This document shows positions 45,933 to 55,457 of a stretch of DNA of 64,000 nt, piece by piece (position 1 is the stretch's first letter; each line of letters starts with the position of its first letter). The translations under genes were made by a program, and so were the position numbers. Origin of the DNA: Sphingomonas sp. PP-F2F-A104-K0414 (GTDB lineage: Bacteria > Pseudomonadota > Alphaproteobacteria > Sphingomonadales > Sphingomonadaceae). Location of the stretch: positions 434,001-498,000 of the forward strand of contig NZ_SLYD01000003.1 of the NCBI RefSeq assembly GCF_004340945.1, read 5' to 3'. The notes under the pieces are model-generated. The model worked only from the letters and a program-made list of their open reading frames with translations. It was not told the DNA's origin and did no database searches.

Positions 45933-46202
45933 TTACATGCCGTTCGACAGGTTCGTGTCGGGATCATTCGTTCGCATGTCTTCAGCCTGGTTTTGACCGG
46001 TTGCACGAACGGCGTCGGCCTTGTTCTCCAGGCGATCCTCAACTGCTTCGTTATCGACCCGGTCTGCGGCATCCTCGAGATTATCTGCAACCGCTTCGGT
46101 GTTTGATTCGATCTTGTCTGCGGCCTGTTCGCGTGGGCTGGAGTTGCAGGCCGAAAGCGAAGCGAGCCCTGCTGCAATCGCGATTACGAATGTCTTCTTC
46201 AT
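45933..46202 (-). CDS. small lipoprotein
   Basis: An 89-residue lipoprotein: MKKTFVIAIAAGLASLSACNSS has a signal peptide and lipobox LSAC. The mature part is acidic and helical with heptad-like repeats (ADKIESNTEAVADNLEDAADRVDNEAVEDRLENKADAV), resembling small envelope coiled-coil lipoproteins. AGGGGAACGAAA precedes the ATG and a terminator follows, so it is monocistronic. A longer in-frame upstream extension lacks signal features. Role unknown. Confidence 0.85.
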   Translation of the reverse strand: MKKTFVIAIAAGLASLSACNSSPREQAADKIESNTEAVADNLEDAADRVDNEAVEDRLENKADAVRATGQNQAEDMRTNDPDTNLSNGM

Positions 46203-46292
46203 TTTCGTTCCCCTGTTTTTGACTTCGTGTTCATGTGGCGTAATCGCTGACCGGAGGCATTGTTCCTGTTCATCAGGCACTTCACCTCGTCG

Positions 46293-47306
46293 TTACGACG
46301 ACAACAGCTTGGCGATCCAGCGGCTGCGATCGAACTGGCCGCAGATCATGACGATCGCCGCGGTCAGCGGCACCGCGATCAGTGCTCCGGCGATGCCCCA
46401 TACCCAGCTCCAGAACGTCATCGCGACGATGATCGCCAGCGGCGACAGCGACAGCTGCTTGCCCTGCAGGATCGGGTAGACGACGTTGCTGATCGTCATC
46501 TGCAGAACAACGAACCCTGCGAACACCAGCAACGGCATCTGCCACCCGCCGAACTGGATGAACGCGAAGAGCACGGGCGGGACGATGCCGACGATGTTGC
46601 CGATGACGGGGACGAAGTTGAGCAGGAAGTTGAGGATGCCCCAGACCAGCACCAGCTCGAGCCCCGTCATCCACGACCATAGGGACGATGCGACGCCGGT
46701 CAGGATGCTGGTCGCAAGCGTGGTGCCGAGATAGCGGCGGATCTGGCCGGAAATTTCCTCGCCAACTTCGAGCATGTCGCGTCGCGCACCGCCCTCGAAC
46801 ATCTCGTACAGCTTGCGCCGAAGCCGTGGCACTTCAGGCAGGCCGAGCATCACCACGATCCCGATGAAGCCGACATAGGTGACGAAGGCGTAGACGCCGC
46901 TTGCCAGCATCTGGACCAGCATCGTGATCCGCTGCCGGTTGATCGTCCCGGCGATTGGCACGCCGCGGTCCGCAGCCCAGCTGGCGAGGTGGTTGTATCC
47001 GCGCTCGAGACCTGCCCATTGCGACGCAACCGCGCCGATCACCTGGCCGACCGACAGGTACACCGCCGCGGCGAACGCGCCGAGGATCGTGACCAGCGAC
47101 AGGAGGGTCAGCGTATAGGCGATCCAGGAGGGCATGAACCGCGCCAGCCAGCGTTTCAGTGGCCAGAGCGCGGCGACGATGATCGCGGCAAAGGCGATTG
47201 GCATGATGACCGCAAAGCCAATACGCAGCGCAGCGATCGACAGGATCGCGGTGATGATACCGAGCAGGCGGTTGCGATAGCGGTCCTGCACGGGGATGTC
47301 AGTCAT
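46293..47306 (-). CDS. AI-2E family transporter
   Basis: A 337-residue membrane protein with about eight helices. LNFLLNFVPVIGNIVGIVPPVLFAFI and the late SPLAIIVAMTFWSWVWGIAGALIAVPLTA are signatures of the AI-2E (PerM/YdiK) family. Members export autoinducer-2 or act as Na+/H+ antiporters; the substrate here is not evident. The ATG at 47306 overlaps the stop codon of the upstream YihY-type gene (ATGA), so both are co-translated. Confidence 0.92.
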   Translation of the reverse strand: MTDIPVQDRYRNRLLGIITAILSIAALRIGFAVIMPIAFAAIIVAALWPLKRWLARFMPSWIAYTLTLLSLVTILGAFAAAVYLSVGQVIGAVASQWAGLERGYNHLASWAADRGVPIAGTINRQRITMLVQMLASGVYAFVTYVGFIGIVVMLGLPEVPRLRRKLYEMFEGGARRDMLEVGEEISGQIRRYLGTTLATSILTGVASSLWSWMTGLELVLVWGILNFLLNFVPVIGNIVGIVPPVLFAFIQFGGWQMPLLVFAGFVVLQMTISNVVYPILQGKQLSLSPLAIIVAMTFWSWVWGIAGALIAVPLTAAIVMICGQFDRSRWIAKLLSS

Positions 47307-48238
47307 TCGGCACGTTCCTTTATGTGTTCGCCGGCATGGCGCATGGCTTCGGCATTGAGCCGCGCGCCGAGCAGAAGGGCCCAGGCCGATACCATCAGCC
47401 AGACCATCAGCACCACGACCGCGGACAGCGAGCCATAGGTGTCGTCGAAGCGCGCGAACCGCGCGACATAGGCGCGAAACATCATCGTCGCGGTCAGCCA
47501 CAGGGCGACGCCGGCGATCGTGCCGGGCAGGGCGCTGCGCCACGGGATCGCCTCCGACGCCGGGGCGTAGCGATAGAGCACGATCAGGCCGCCACCCGCA
47601 CCGAGCGTCAACGAACCAAACAGCGTGATCGCCGACGCCAGCCGGGCACCCGGCAGTCCGTCGGGAACATAGCTCTGGAGGAAAGTGAGGACGGACAGTG
47701 AGATGAGCGCGGTTAGTACGAGCGCGGCGCAGCCGAGGACTACGATCGTCGACACCAGTTGTCGACGCAGTCCGCTACGCTCGCGTTCGATCCGATAGGC
47801 AAGGTTGATTCCGTGAAGCAGCGACCGTCCCGCACGACGCGCACTGAACAGCGCGATCCCGAGCGACAAGATCAGCGTGACGATCCCGTCGCGACCGCTG
47901 GCAAGCCCGCGGTTCAGGTTCGCCGCCACCAAATGCTGCGCGCTGACCGGCAGGATGGCGACGATCTTGTACATATTGTCGGCGACCGCGGTTGGTGGAA
48001 CCACCATGCCATAAACGCCCGCAATGACGCCAGCGAGCGGGATCATCGCTAGAAAAGCGGCAAACGCAATCGAACTCGCCGCGATGCCGAAATCGTCACG
48101 GAACGCGCTACGGACCGTTCGGGCCGATAACACAGCCCACAGTCCCATCCGACCAAGCGCTTGGGTAGACATCTTGAAGCGCAGCAGACGAACCCCGGCA
48201 CGAAGGGCTTGGCCACCCTTCCAGTCCGTCGCCATCAT
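47303..48238 (-). CDS. YihY/BrkB family membrane protein
   Basis: A 311-residue protein with six membrane helices. GIAASSIAFAAFLAMIPLAG, FSARRAGRSLLHGINLAYRIERERSG and the closing DDTYGSLSAVVVLMVWLMVSAWALLLGARLNAE are typical of the YihY (formerly called ribonuclease BN) family. The function is unsettled; a transport or envelope role is likely. I chose ATG 48238 (MMATDWKGG); the frame stays open to 48364. It is the first gene of the YihY/AI-2E pair. Confidence 0.9.
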   Translation of the reverse strand: MMATDWKGGQALRAGVRLLRFKMSTQALGRMGLWAVLSARTVRSAFRDDFGIAASSIAFAAFLAMIPLAGVIAGVYGMVVPPTAVADNMYKIVAILPVSAQHLVAANLNRGLASGRDGIVTLILSLGIALFSARRAGRSLLHGINLAYRIERERSGLRRQLVSTIVVLGCAALVLTALISLSVLTFLQSYVPDGLPGARLASAITLFGSLTLGAGGGLIVLYRYAPASEAIPWRSALPGTIAGVALWLTATMMFRAYVARFARFDDTYGSLSAVVVLMVWLMVSAWALLLGARLNAEAMRHAGEHIKERAE

Positions 48239-49046
48239 GGTGCGGTATTTCCGGGCCAGGGATGAGCCGTGAAGCCGCGGCAGGAAAGATCGATCACGGT
48301 CTGCTCCACGTTGCTCCGGCATACCGTTCGAGATGGGGACGGGGTTCCGCGCAATCGTCCGCATCGTCGATCACCTACCGCAGTCCATCCGTGAGGATGG
48401 CCAAAGTCGTTCGCAGGAAGCGAAGAGCGCCCTTCAGCCAGCGGTCGTGCGTCGGAGGGCAGCGTTCGCAGAATTATCCCGAGGTTGATGGGCCGAAGGG
48501 GTGGTCGATGCGTCGCCCAGTCGCGTATCCCGTGACTGGCATGTGGTCGGCGCACCTGGAAGCGGAGATCAGACAACGAGTCGGCCTCTTTCAGTCAGGG
48601 CCCCGGGGAGGGGACCGAGACGGATAAACGGACTGCGCCCTGAAGGCGATCGGCCGGTTGGTCTATTGCGGTAAAGACAGGTTGCCGACGATAGCTACTG
48701 ACATGAATGAATGGCCGAAGTTGGGGAGGCGAAGCTTCCAGCGGAATGTCCGCATCTGGGTCAGGCCGGAAGAGGGGCACGCATGGCAGCTTGCGACCAG
48801 ATCAAGACGTTCGCCGATCACAGCGTGAACGGCCGCATTTGCTCGAACCGGTCATTTGCGTGCCATCGAGGAGTTCGACAGCTGTGCGCCCGTTTTTGGT
48901 CGTTCGGGGTTCGTCAAAGCTTTTCACGAAACGGACGTTAGTTCAGAGAAGAAGTCACCACGATCGAATGCTAGAGATCTGCTTGCGGCAAGCCACCGCC
49001 TCATCCGACGGGTGGAATGCGCTATCGAATACGGAACAACATCAGC
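48239..49046. other. long spacer with one 60-bp repeat
   Basis: About 800 bases without a convincing gene. Open frames here are Arg/Ser-rich on both strands. The region contains repeat copy B (48703-48762) and starts the stretch of isolated orphan genes that runs to 61 kb. Confidence 0.6.
48703..48762 (+). repeat. 60-bp dispersed repeat, copy B
   Basis: Runs ATGAATGAATGGCCGAAG to ATCTGGGTC, exactly 60 bases. The following aggccggaag resembles sequence after copy C, so the repeat may extend beyond the 60-base core. Confidence 0.65.
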
Positions 49047-49379
49047 ATGCAGATTCTGGTCGATTTGGAAGATTGGGGGGCTCCGGTGGTGCGCATGGCT
49101 GGCCGCGACTATGCGCGCAAGCCCGCCGCCGCGTTTCGCGACGAGGCGGCAGGGCTCACCGATCGCCAAGCGGTCTTTTATCGCAACCTTATCTCGATCG
49201 CCTCGGCACTAAAAAGCGGCGACATTCCGGTCGACTTCGAAACTCGTGACAGGACCCGCTGCTATCTCGACCGCGGCTGCATCAAGCTCGCCGAGCATGC
49301 TGGCTTCATTTCGGCCCTTGCCGATGACGCAAACGGCACGGTTTCGACGATCCGGCTCGCTTGGGTCGTTGGGGGCTGA
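49047..49379 (+). CDS. hypothetical protein
   Basis: A 110-residue soluble protein starting MQILVDLEDWGAPVVRMAGRDY; an upstream in-frame ATG at 49017 is possible. A helical, basic middle (RKPAAAFRDEAAGLTDRQAVFYRN) is followed by an acidic segment. No family recognised. Its stop is 26 bases before the next gene on the same strand, so they are probably one transcription unit. Confidence 0.55.
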   Translation: MQILVDLEDWGAPVVRMAGRDYARKPAAAFRDEAAGLTDRQAVFYRNLISIASALKSGDIPVDFETRDRTRCYLDRGCIKLAEHAGFISALADDANGTVSTIRLAWVVGG

Positions 49380-49405
49380 TACGCAGGCGGAGGGGAAGAG
49401 GCGAA

Positions 49406-50005
49406 ATGGCATTCGAAACCGAGCAACATGGACGGTATGAGATCAAGTCTGGCCCGCTCGGCGGGACTTGGGCGGCGAATGCCTTTCGCCGCAAACTCCT
49501 CGTCGCTAAGGCTGTCGGCGCTTCGCGCGAAGACGCGATCGCGGCGGTAAAGGCCAATCTCGACCGCCTAGGTCGCGCTGAGAGTGATGGACGCGACGAA
49601 GAAGGCGCGCCGTCCGCGTCGGTGTACGAGGCGGCCTTTGCGCTCCTTATACCCGATATGCCAGACAGCTACATGGCAATGCTGCGCGCGCATCTCGCGG
49701 CGACCGATCACTTGATTTCGGCAACCCGCCTTGCCCAAGCCGCAGGCTATACCGGCTATGAGGGCGCCAATCTGCACTACGGCAAGCTCGGCCAGCGAAT
49801 TGCCGATGAGATCGACTTCGATCCGCCCCGGCGCGAGGATGGCACAAAGATCTGGACCTGCGCGATTGCGCGCGACCCATCGCTCGACACCGACTATCCC
49901 GACACCGTGATGCTCGACGCGCTCGCGGGCAACTTCGACGACCTCCATTTCGAGTGGCAGATGCGCCCCCAAGTCGTCACAGCGCTGCGAGCCCTTGGTT
50001 TGTAA
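49406..50005 (+). CDS. hypothetical protein with an HNH-associated N-terminal-like domain
   Basis: A 199-residue protein. The ATG at 49406 follows GAGGGGAAGAGG. Residues 115-150, TRLAQAAGYTGYEGANLHYGKLGQRIADEI, match a short helical module I know from the N-terminal part of some predicted HNH restriction proteins (pattern A-x-x-x-G-Y-x-x-Y-x-x-x-N-L-x-Y-G-x-L). Here no HNH domain follows. The rest is unrecognised. Together with its upstream partner and the 551-residue protein behind it, it may form an uncharacterised three-gene unit. Confidence 0.6.
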   Translation: MAFETEQHGRYEIKSGPLGGTWAANAFRRKLLVAKAVGASREDAIAAVKANLDRLGRAESDGRDEEGAPSASVYEAAFALLIPDMPDSYMAMLRAHLAATDHLISATRLAQAAGYTGYEGANLHYGKLGQRIADEIDFDPPRREDGTKIWTCAIARDPSLDTDYPDTVMLDALAGNFDDLHFEWQMRPQVVTALRALGL

Positions 50006-50172
50006 GGCCGACGATACGGACTCGTCACAAGCAAAGATAAGACGGGCCGACACACTCGCGCCATCGATGTGTCGCTTGCTCGCCCGCGATTGGGAATCGC
50101 TCGCCTTACGCTCCGGCTGGATGCTAGGCTGGTACGCGCCAGCCCGCTCGCAATTTAGGATAAAGGTCGTTT

Positions 50173-51828
50173 ATGAGCGAGTCCGAGAAATCTTTCAAAA
50201 GCACGGAATTATACGACCTTCTAGAGACCTGCACCAATGACGAATTGACCCCCATCGTCGAAGCGCTCACCAAATCGGGGGCAAGCACGCTGAGGGTCAG
50301 TCGGACGTTTGAGCGCCATTCTCCCGATCACTACCAATATACCGACCAAATTGGAGACGAAATTTACCGACTGAGCTTTGTCGCGCTCGGACGCGGCGAT
50401 GGGGAACGCGCTGCCTATGAGAGGATCGTCGCCGGCCTCTGCAAGAAACTTGGGATCGCGGCGGCGAAGGAGGTCGACGCAGCGGAGGCCAACCTGCTCA
50501 ACCTCTTCTCGAAGCGCACACTGCTTTCGGTCCCTATTCAAGATCAGCAATCGGCTGTCGATGATGCGCGCACCGCCGCGTCGGCGGCAGTTGGCGGATT
50601 TTGGACCTCGGACGCCTGGCCGCCGCTAGCGTCATGCATTCTGCAGATCGGCTATCTGCGGGACAAATTGACCGCCGACGGGCGGATAACCGGACGCTCG
50701 CTTTCCGAACCGACGTTGGCCGATCCCGCAGCATTGAGCGAAGGAGAAAATGCCCTCACCATCAGCACCGAAAGCGGCAGTCCGGTCCTCACACTTGCGA
50801 CGCTTCAAGCAAGCGAGGGCGATAATTGGCGCGATGTCCGCAACGATAGGTCGTCGAGCGACCTGCTCACGCCGATCCTCAAAGCGGCGCAGCCCCTGCT
50901 CTCGGCCGAGCGATTGCTGAGCAGCGGCAATTATGCGCGAATCACCCTGCCACCCGGCGCCGACCTCGTCTTCAGCGACAAGTTCAACTCGTTCATCGGC
51001 GTCGCTCGCGGGGCCGATAACAAGTTCGCGACCATACTCCTCGATCCGGTCAATCTAGCGAGCATCGCGACGCCGGCCGTGCTGCTGACCTTCGCCACTG
51101 CGATGGCCGAGCAGAAGAAACTTGAGGAGATCAATCGCAAGCTCACCGAGATTAAGCTCGCGGTCGAGCGCGTCGCGATGTTTCAGACCGACGAGCGCCG
51201 TTCCGTCCTCACCGGGTCGATCCGCTACTTCCAGCAGATCGCCGAAGCGGTTCTGACCGGCGAGTATTCGGACGAGGTGCTGCATGTCATCGAGCAGCAC
51301 GAGGCCGCGTTGATAAAACTCCAGGAACACATCGCCAAGGATATCGGAGTCCAGGTCGAGGCCATCCGAGCCTTGAAGGACGAGGCTTGGTTCAGCTCGG
51401 GCAAGTTCGCGCAGACGATCCAGGACCATCAGAAATTGCTCGAAGCACTCTATCGCGACGTGATGCTGTGCATCCGGGCTCGAGCTTGTGGCTGGCAGCT
51501 GCTCCACGCCTATCCGGGTCGCGAGCGGCGCAAGGAATCGAGGCTCAACGACATAAACGCTGCGCTCGATAGGTTTGCGCCGATCGGCGACCTTACCGCA
51601 GCGATGGACCGACTGATGCGCGAAAAGATCCAAGGCATCTCCGCGGCAACGACCAAACTTCCGCTGCTCCAAAGCGAGCAGGGCTTCTGCAAGAGATTGG
51701 CCGACGAAGCGCAGCAGATCCGAACTGATTTGCGGGATGTCGAGCGCCTAACGACGAGGCGCGAGCAGCCGATCTCGATGGACCTGCGCCTCGAAAATGG
51801 TGAGATAGTCGCGTCGCGGATGCTCTGA
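50173..51828 (+). CDS. large hypothetical protein, YaaW/DUF3944-like N-terminus
   Basis: A 551-residue soluble protein. Residues 10-130 (ELYDLLETCTNDELTPIVEAL, YTDQIGDEIYRLSF, AAYERIVAGLCKKLGIAA) follow the layout of the DUF3944 domain at the start of YaaW/UPF0174 proteins, whose role is poorly known. The centre is beta-rich; residues 300-450 are long, charged helices that may form coiled coils (EQKKLEEINRKLTEIKLAVER, LIKLQEHIAKDIGVQVEAIRAL). No catalytic motif is seen. It follows the 199-residue gene by 167 bases on the same strand. Confidence 0.6.
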   Translation: MSESEKSFKSTELYDLLETCTNDELTPIVEALTKSGASTLRVSRTFERHSPDHYQYTDQIGDEIYRLSFVALGRGDGERAAYERIVAGLCKKLGIAAAKEVDAAEANLLNLFSKRTLLSVPIQDQQSAVDDARTAASAAVGGFWTSDAWPPLASCILQIGYLRDKLTADGRITGRSLSEPTLADPAALSEGENALTISTESGSPVLTLATLQASEGDNWRDVRNDRSSSDLLTPILKAAQPLLSAERLLSSGNYARITLPPGADLVFSDKFNSFIGVARGADNKFATILLDPVNLASIATPAVLLTFATAMAEQKKLEEINRKLTEIKLAVERVAMFQTDERRSVLTGSIRYFQQIAEAVLTGEYSDEVLHVIEQHEAALIKLQEHIAKDIGVQVEAIRALKDEAWFSSGKFAQTIQDHQKLLEALYRDVMLCIRARACGWQLLHAYPGRERRKESRLNDINAALDRFAPIGDLTAAMDRLMREKIQGISAATTKLPLLQSEQGFCKRLADEAQQIRTDLRDVERLTTRREQPISMDLRLENGEIVASRML

Positions 51829-52218
51829 TCGCGCCGTCGAGCGCCGATGCCTGCTCATTGGAGCCAGCGTCCGGGGCGCCGGCCGGGCGTCGTCCGCTCC
51901 TGCCGCAAGCTGCCCTTCGCCACAGCTGTCGGGAACGGCCGCTTAGTCCCGCATCTCGCCGTTCGGAGTAAAATATCTGGTCGCTGTGAGCACCGAAGGA
52001 TCACATTAACAGCTGTCCGCTTCCGGGGAGCCAGGCTGGCGGTCTGAATGTCGCGTTCTGTGTCAAGCTAGCGGAGCAATTACTATCGGTATCCCACCAA
52101 GGGTCTTTGCTCAGCCATGGGTTTTCCGACAAGAAGGAGGCTAACGTTGCATGAATTGACCGGTTGCCATATCGATTGTCGCGCTGGGTAGATTTCCGGC
52201 TTAACGAGGGGGTGTTGC
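51829..52218. other. spacer without recognised genes
   Basis: About 390 bases between two orphan genes. Only short Arg-rich frames occur and no repeat copy was found. The GAGGGGGTG just before 52219 is the ribosome site of the next gene. Confidence 0.5.
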
Positions 52219-52782
52219 GTGGCTTCCGATGAGGATCTTCTCGGCCAGGAATACTTTCATCTTCAGAAGGTCATAGAGGACTATGACACCAAGACACTTA
52301 CGGTGAAGGCATGGAGCGTGACCTTCAGCGCCACGGCCATCGGCTTCGCCTACGATAAGCACGAGCGTGTCATTCTAGTGGTAGCCTTGGCATCCTCGCT
52401 CGCATTTTGGGTGATGGAAGCACTTCTGAAGGCGAACCAGCAAGCGTATTACCATCGTATCGGCGAGATCGAGACCCACTTCTCGGGAGGTGAGCGGCGA
52501 AAGCCGTTGCAGATCGGAGCGGCTTGGGAAGCCGCTTTCAAAGCCGAGGGTGGCTATAATCGGATTTCATCGCTGATGCGGTGGCCGCACGTTTTCATGC
52601 CCCATTTGGCGATCGGATTGCTCGCTTTCGTGCTACTGCTCGTTATCCCGCCAGCGCCCCTCCAAGTTCCGCCGCGGGTAGCAGTTAATCAGGTTGGCAT
52701 CGCCAAACCGGCGTCCCGTCTTCAGCCAATCGAGCGCGTTGGTCGCATTAGCGCTCTGCCTGACCGAGCATCGCCGCATTAA
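52219..52782 (+). CDS. small membrane protein of unknown function
   Basis: A 187-residue protein. A soluble N-terminus (EYFHLQKVIEDYDTKTLTVKAW) leads into two adjacent membrane segments (SVTFSATAIGFAY and VILVVALASSLAFWVMEALL), a cytoplasmic loop and a third helix (LAIGLLAFVLLLVIPP). I recognise this N-terminal pattern from a widespread uncharacterised family but can give no function. Starts with GTG after a G-rich ribosome site. Repeat copy C follows its stop by 76 bases. Confidence 0.75.
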   Translation: MASDEDLLGQEYFHLQKVIEDYDTKTLTVKAWSVTFSATAIGFAYDKHERVILVVALASSLAFWVMEALLKANQQAYYHRIGEIETHFSGGERRKPLQIGAAWEAAFKAEGGYNRISSLMRWPHVFMPHLAIGLLAFVLLLVIPPAPLQVPPRVAVNQVGIAKPASRLQPIERVGRISALPDRASPH

Positions 52783-52858
52783 GCCGTGTGCAACTTAAGG
52801 TCAGGTGGGGTGATCATTAATGGCGGGCAATCATGCATCAAAAATTGTCCGCGCGGAG

Positions 52859-52918
52859 ATGAACGAATGTCTGCAGTTGGGAAGCGGGGAAGGGCGCGCG
52901 AATGTCCGGGTTTGGGTC
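52859..52918 (+). repeat. 60-bp dispersed repeat, copy C
   Basis: Runs ATGAACGAATGTCTGCAG to GTTTGGGTC, exactly 60 bases, differing from copy D at only four positions. gcgcggag precedes it in both C and D. Confidence 0.8.
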
Positions 52919-53091
52919 TGGCCGGAAGCTGGGGGCAGGGTGCCTTCGCCCACACTTAGCCGTTCGTGCCGGCGATCCTGGCCCCCGATATCAGCCATTC
53001 GTTCATTTGGATTGGGAATGGGGTCAAGCCTTTCCATCAGCGCGATCCTCGAGTGAAGGTTTCAGCAACCACTATGAGGTGGGTGGCCTTC

Positions 53092-53682
53092 ATGAACGGC
53101 GAAAACAGTGCCGTGACGCTCAAGGCAAGCAGGCTGAAGCTTCTGCCGCAAGCCATTGTGCTCGTAGCATTTCTGCTTCCCTTTGCGCTCTTAACTATAA
53201 GTTATGGCTACGCGCTTTGCGCCAAAGATTACCTAGAACTAGCCGATCTCGCTATTTTCGCGATTCTGACGGCCATCTTGCTTCTCTTCGTGTGGCTTCA
53301 GGTGCGCACGCTTCGTCGTATAGCTAACCCTGATTTACTCGGCGTGACTGCGGACGGCGTAGAGCTAACGACCCAAGGCACGAGGCATTACTATCCCTGG
53401 TCGACGTTAGGAGAGCCCGTATTGCGGCGTTTAAGCGGCAAAAGTGCCGCGCTTTCGATAGTCTTGCTCCAGCGAGGCGGCGGCAACCTGGTCATCGCTG
53501 CCGAGGACTATGCGCATCAACCCGGCGATATATTGCTAGTCCTCAAACAAGCTATAGCCGGGTTTGTAACAGAGCTGCCCGAAAAGCCCTCGAACGCTCT
53601 ATATGCGTTTCTGGCAATTCCAGCTTCATGCATTACGCTTGGGATCTCCATTTTCGGCTTAGCGTGGATTGCTCTTAGATAA
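53092..53682 (+). CDS. membrane protein with PH-like domain
   Basis: A 196-residue protein starting MNGENSAVTLKASRLKLLPQ (ATG 53092; 53074 is possible). Two membrane helices at the N-terminus (AIVLVAFLLPFALLTISYGYAL, LAIFAILTAILLLFVWL), a beta-rich domain with NPDLLGVTADGVELTTQG and YYPWSTLGEPVLRR that resembles bacterial PH-like (STM3941-type) proteins, and a last hydrophobic helix. Function unknown. Repeat copy D follows its stop by 117 bases. Confidence 0.65.
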   Translation: MNGENSAVTLKASRLKLLPQAIVLVAFLLPFALLTISYGYALCAKDYLELADLAIFAILTAILLLFVWLQVRTLRRIANPDLLGVTADGVELTTQGTRHYYPWSTLGEPVLRRLSGKSAALSIVLLQRGGGNLVIAAEDYAHQPGDILLVLKQAIAGFVTELPEKPSNALYAFLAIPASCITLGISIFGLAWIALR

Positions 53683-54044
53683 CCGACCAAGCTGGACGTA
53701 TTTATTCAACCCATGGTTCCGAAAGCAGCCAGTCCGATTCCCTTCCCATTCACGACATCCATGACGGCCGATCATGCGCCAAGGGCATTCAGCGCGGAGA
53801 TGAACGAATGTCTGAAGATGGGGAGCGGGGGAGGGCGCGCGAATGTCCGGGTTTGGGTCCGTGCGGCCCTCCCAAAACCCCGCTGTCTGGGAACGCTGAA
53901 CATTCCCATAACTCCGTCTTCTTTCCGTAATTTCGGGAAAGAGCAATTGGGAACGGATTTTGGGAAAACAGGCCTTAAGGCCTCCCTAGGTATGATTGCC
54001 GCGGACGCATTCGCAATACGGGTTCGCTTGTGGGAACGCGGACG
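53683..54044. other. intergenic spacer carrying repeat copy D
   Basis: No gene recognised. After the 60-bp repeat come several gggaa/ttccc motifs (for example gggaacgctgaacattccc at 53889-53907, with arms gggaa and ttccc) that may be part of another small repeat. Confidence 0.5.
53800..53859 (+). repeat. 60-bp dispersed repeat, copy D
   Basis: Runs ATGAACGAATGTCTGAAG to GTTTGGGTC, exactly 60 bases; the closest relative of copy C, 941 bases upstream. The preceding gatcatgc and gcgcggag are also shared in part with C. Confidence 0.8.
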
Positions 54045-55457
54045 CTAGCGGCGTCGGGTTTGATTTACGATCCAATCGCCTACGGTTCGTAAGGCGTTGG
54101 GAGCAATCGTCTCCTCGATACGACTATACTCGCCCACTTGCCCGGTGTCGGCGGTTTGAAGCAGATGGTTCAGGCCCGGCAGCTTCACGATCGTTACATC
54201 AGGGTTGGCGCGAAGCGCCAGTTTGATGCCGGCGAGATTGCTGTCGGGTGCAACCTGAAGGTCCTTTGCTCCGCCCACGGCCAGCACGGGGCACGCGACC
54301 TTGGCCAGAACGGGGCGAGGATCGTAGCGCACGAACCATCGCATCCATGGGGACGCGACAACCTTGATCTGTGCCGGCACGCTGCCGGATGGCCGGCCAT
54401 GTTCAGCGGCAATGGTATCCCATGCCGTTTGCAGCGACGCGTCCGCCGAGGCTTGGTCAGGCGCGTCCTTGACCGCGTCATAGAGCCTCTGCATCGTCTG
54501 TGCGGATCGATCCACCGCCGCAGGCGGTAAGCCCGTAGCGGTTTCGATCAGTCGCTTCTGTTCGAGCATCAGGGCTTCGCCTGTCTCGCCGGACCCGGCA
54601 AGCATGACGACGAAAGCGATGCTTCGATCCTGCGCTGCGATCATCGGAGCGATGATCGCTCCCTCGCTATGGCCCATCAGCCCGATCCTGTGCGGATCGA
54701 TGTCTCGGCGGGAGCGGAGAAACGCAACGCCGGCAGCCACGTCGCTGGCAAAGTCGGCCGTGGTGGCGGTACGGACCTCGCCTGTTGATTTACCTACCTG
54801 CCGATCATCTACCCGCAGCACGGCAATGCCACGCCTCGTCAGTGTGTCAGCCCAGAGGAGGAAAGGCTTGTGGCCGAACACCGTTTCATCCCGGTCCTGC
54901 AAACCAGAGCCGGTGATGAGCAGCACAGCTGGGAACGGTCCCGGCCCGCTCGGCAACGTCAGTGTGCCAGCTAGATGGGCGTGGCCAGCTGGGTTGTCAT
55001 AAGCAACCTCTTCGCTGCGGTAAGGAAAAGGCGGATGGGGCATTTGCGGGCGAGCCACGGAAGCCGAAGCCTTGGTCGCTGCCCGCGTCATGGTCAGAGG
55101 CAGCGACGCGCCGCCTTGGGACCACTGCCCGACAAGGGTCTGACCGTCCGGCGAGAGCGTTGCGATGTAGCTGGCGTCAGGGGCAGAGATCTTGAAACGG
55201 ACGACCGCGCTTTCCTGCACGACCTCGGCGACTGGTAACCCCAGCGCACCTTGCGATGGGCTGTCGAAGGTCGCCGTCAAATGACCGGGCGTTCCCGCGA
55301 CATGCATCACCAGGGGGATGGATCGACCTGACGCTGACAATCCGCCATGCCACTCACCTAAAGCTGAACCGGCCACTGCTCCTGCGGGTGCTGGTGCAAC
55401 CTGAGCGTTCTGGATCGGCATTATCAATGCCCCCAACAGCCCCAACATCGCGCGCAT
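54045..55457 (-). CDS. exported alpha/beta hydrolase
   Basis: A 470-residue secreted or periplasmic enzyme. A short hydrophobic leader (MRAMLGLLGALIMPI) is followed by a beta-rich N-terminal domain (residues 30-125, GEWHGGLSASG...) and an alpha/beta hydrolase domain of the serine aminopeptidase/BAAT-like group: LLITGSGLQDRDE, nucleophile elbow GHSEGA, acid near VGGAKDLQVAPDS and the catalytic His in PGLNHLLQ. It likely cleaves an ester or peptide outside the cytoplasm. Monocistronic by position. Confidence 0.9.
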   Translation of the reverse strand: MRAMLGLLGALIMPIQNAQVAPAPAGAVAGSALGEWHGGLSASGRSIPLVMHVAGTPGHLTATFDSPSQGALGLPVAEVVQESAVVRFKISAPDASYIATLSPDGQTLVGQWSQGGASLPLTMTRAATKASASVARPQMPHPPFPYRSEEVAYDNPAGHAHLAGTLTLPSGPGPFPAVLLITGSGLQDRDETVFGHKPFLLWADTLTRRGIAVLRVDDRQVGKSTGEVRTATTADFASDVAAGVAFLRSRRDIDPHRIGLMGHSEGAIIAPMIAAQDRSIAFVVMLAGSGETGEALMLEQKRLIETATGLPPAAVDRSAQTMQRLYDAVKDAPDQASADASLQTAWDTIAAEHGRPSGSVPAQIKVVASPWMRWFVRYDPRPVLAKVACPVLAVGGAKDLQVAPDSNLAGIKLALRANPDVTIVKLPGLNHLLQTADTGQVGEYSRIEETIAPNALRTVGDWIVNQTRRR

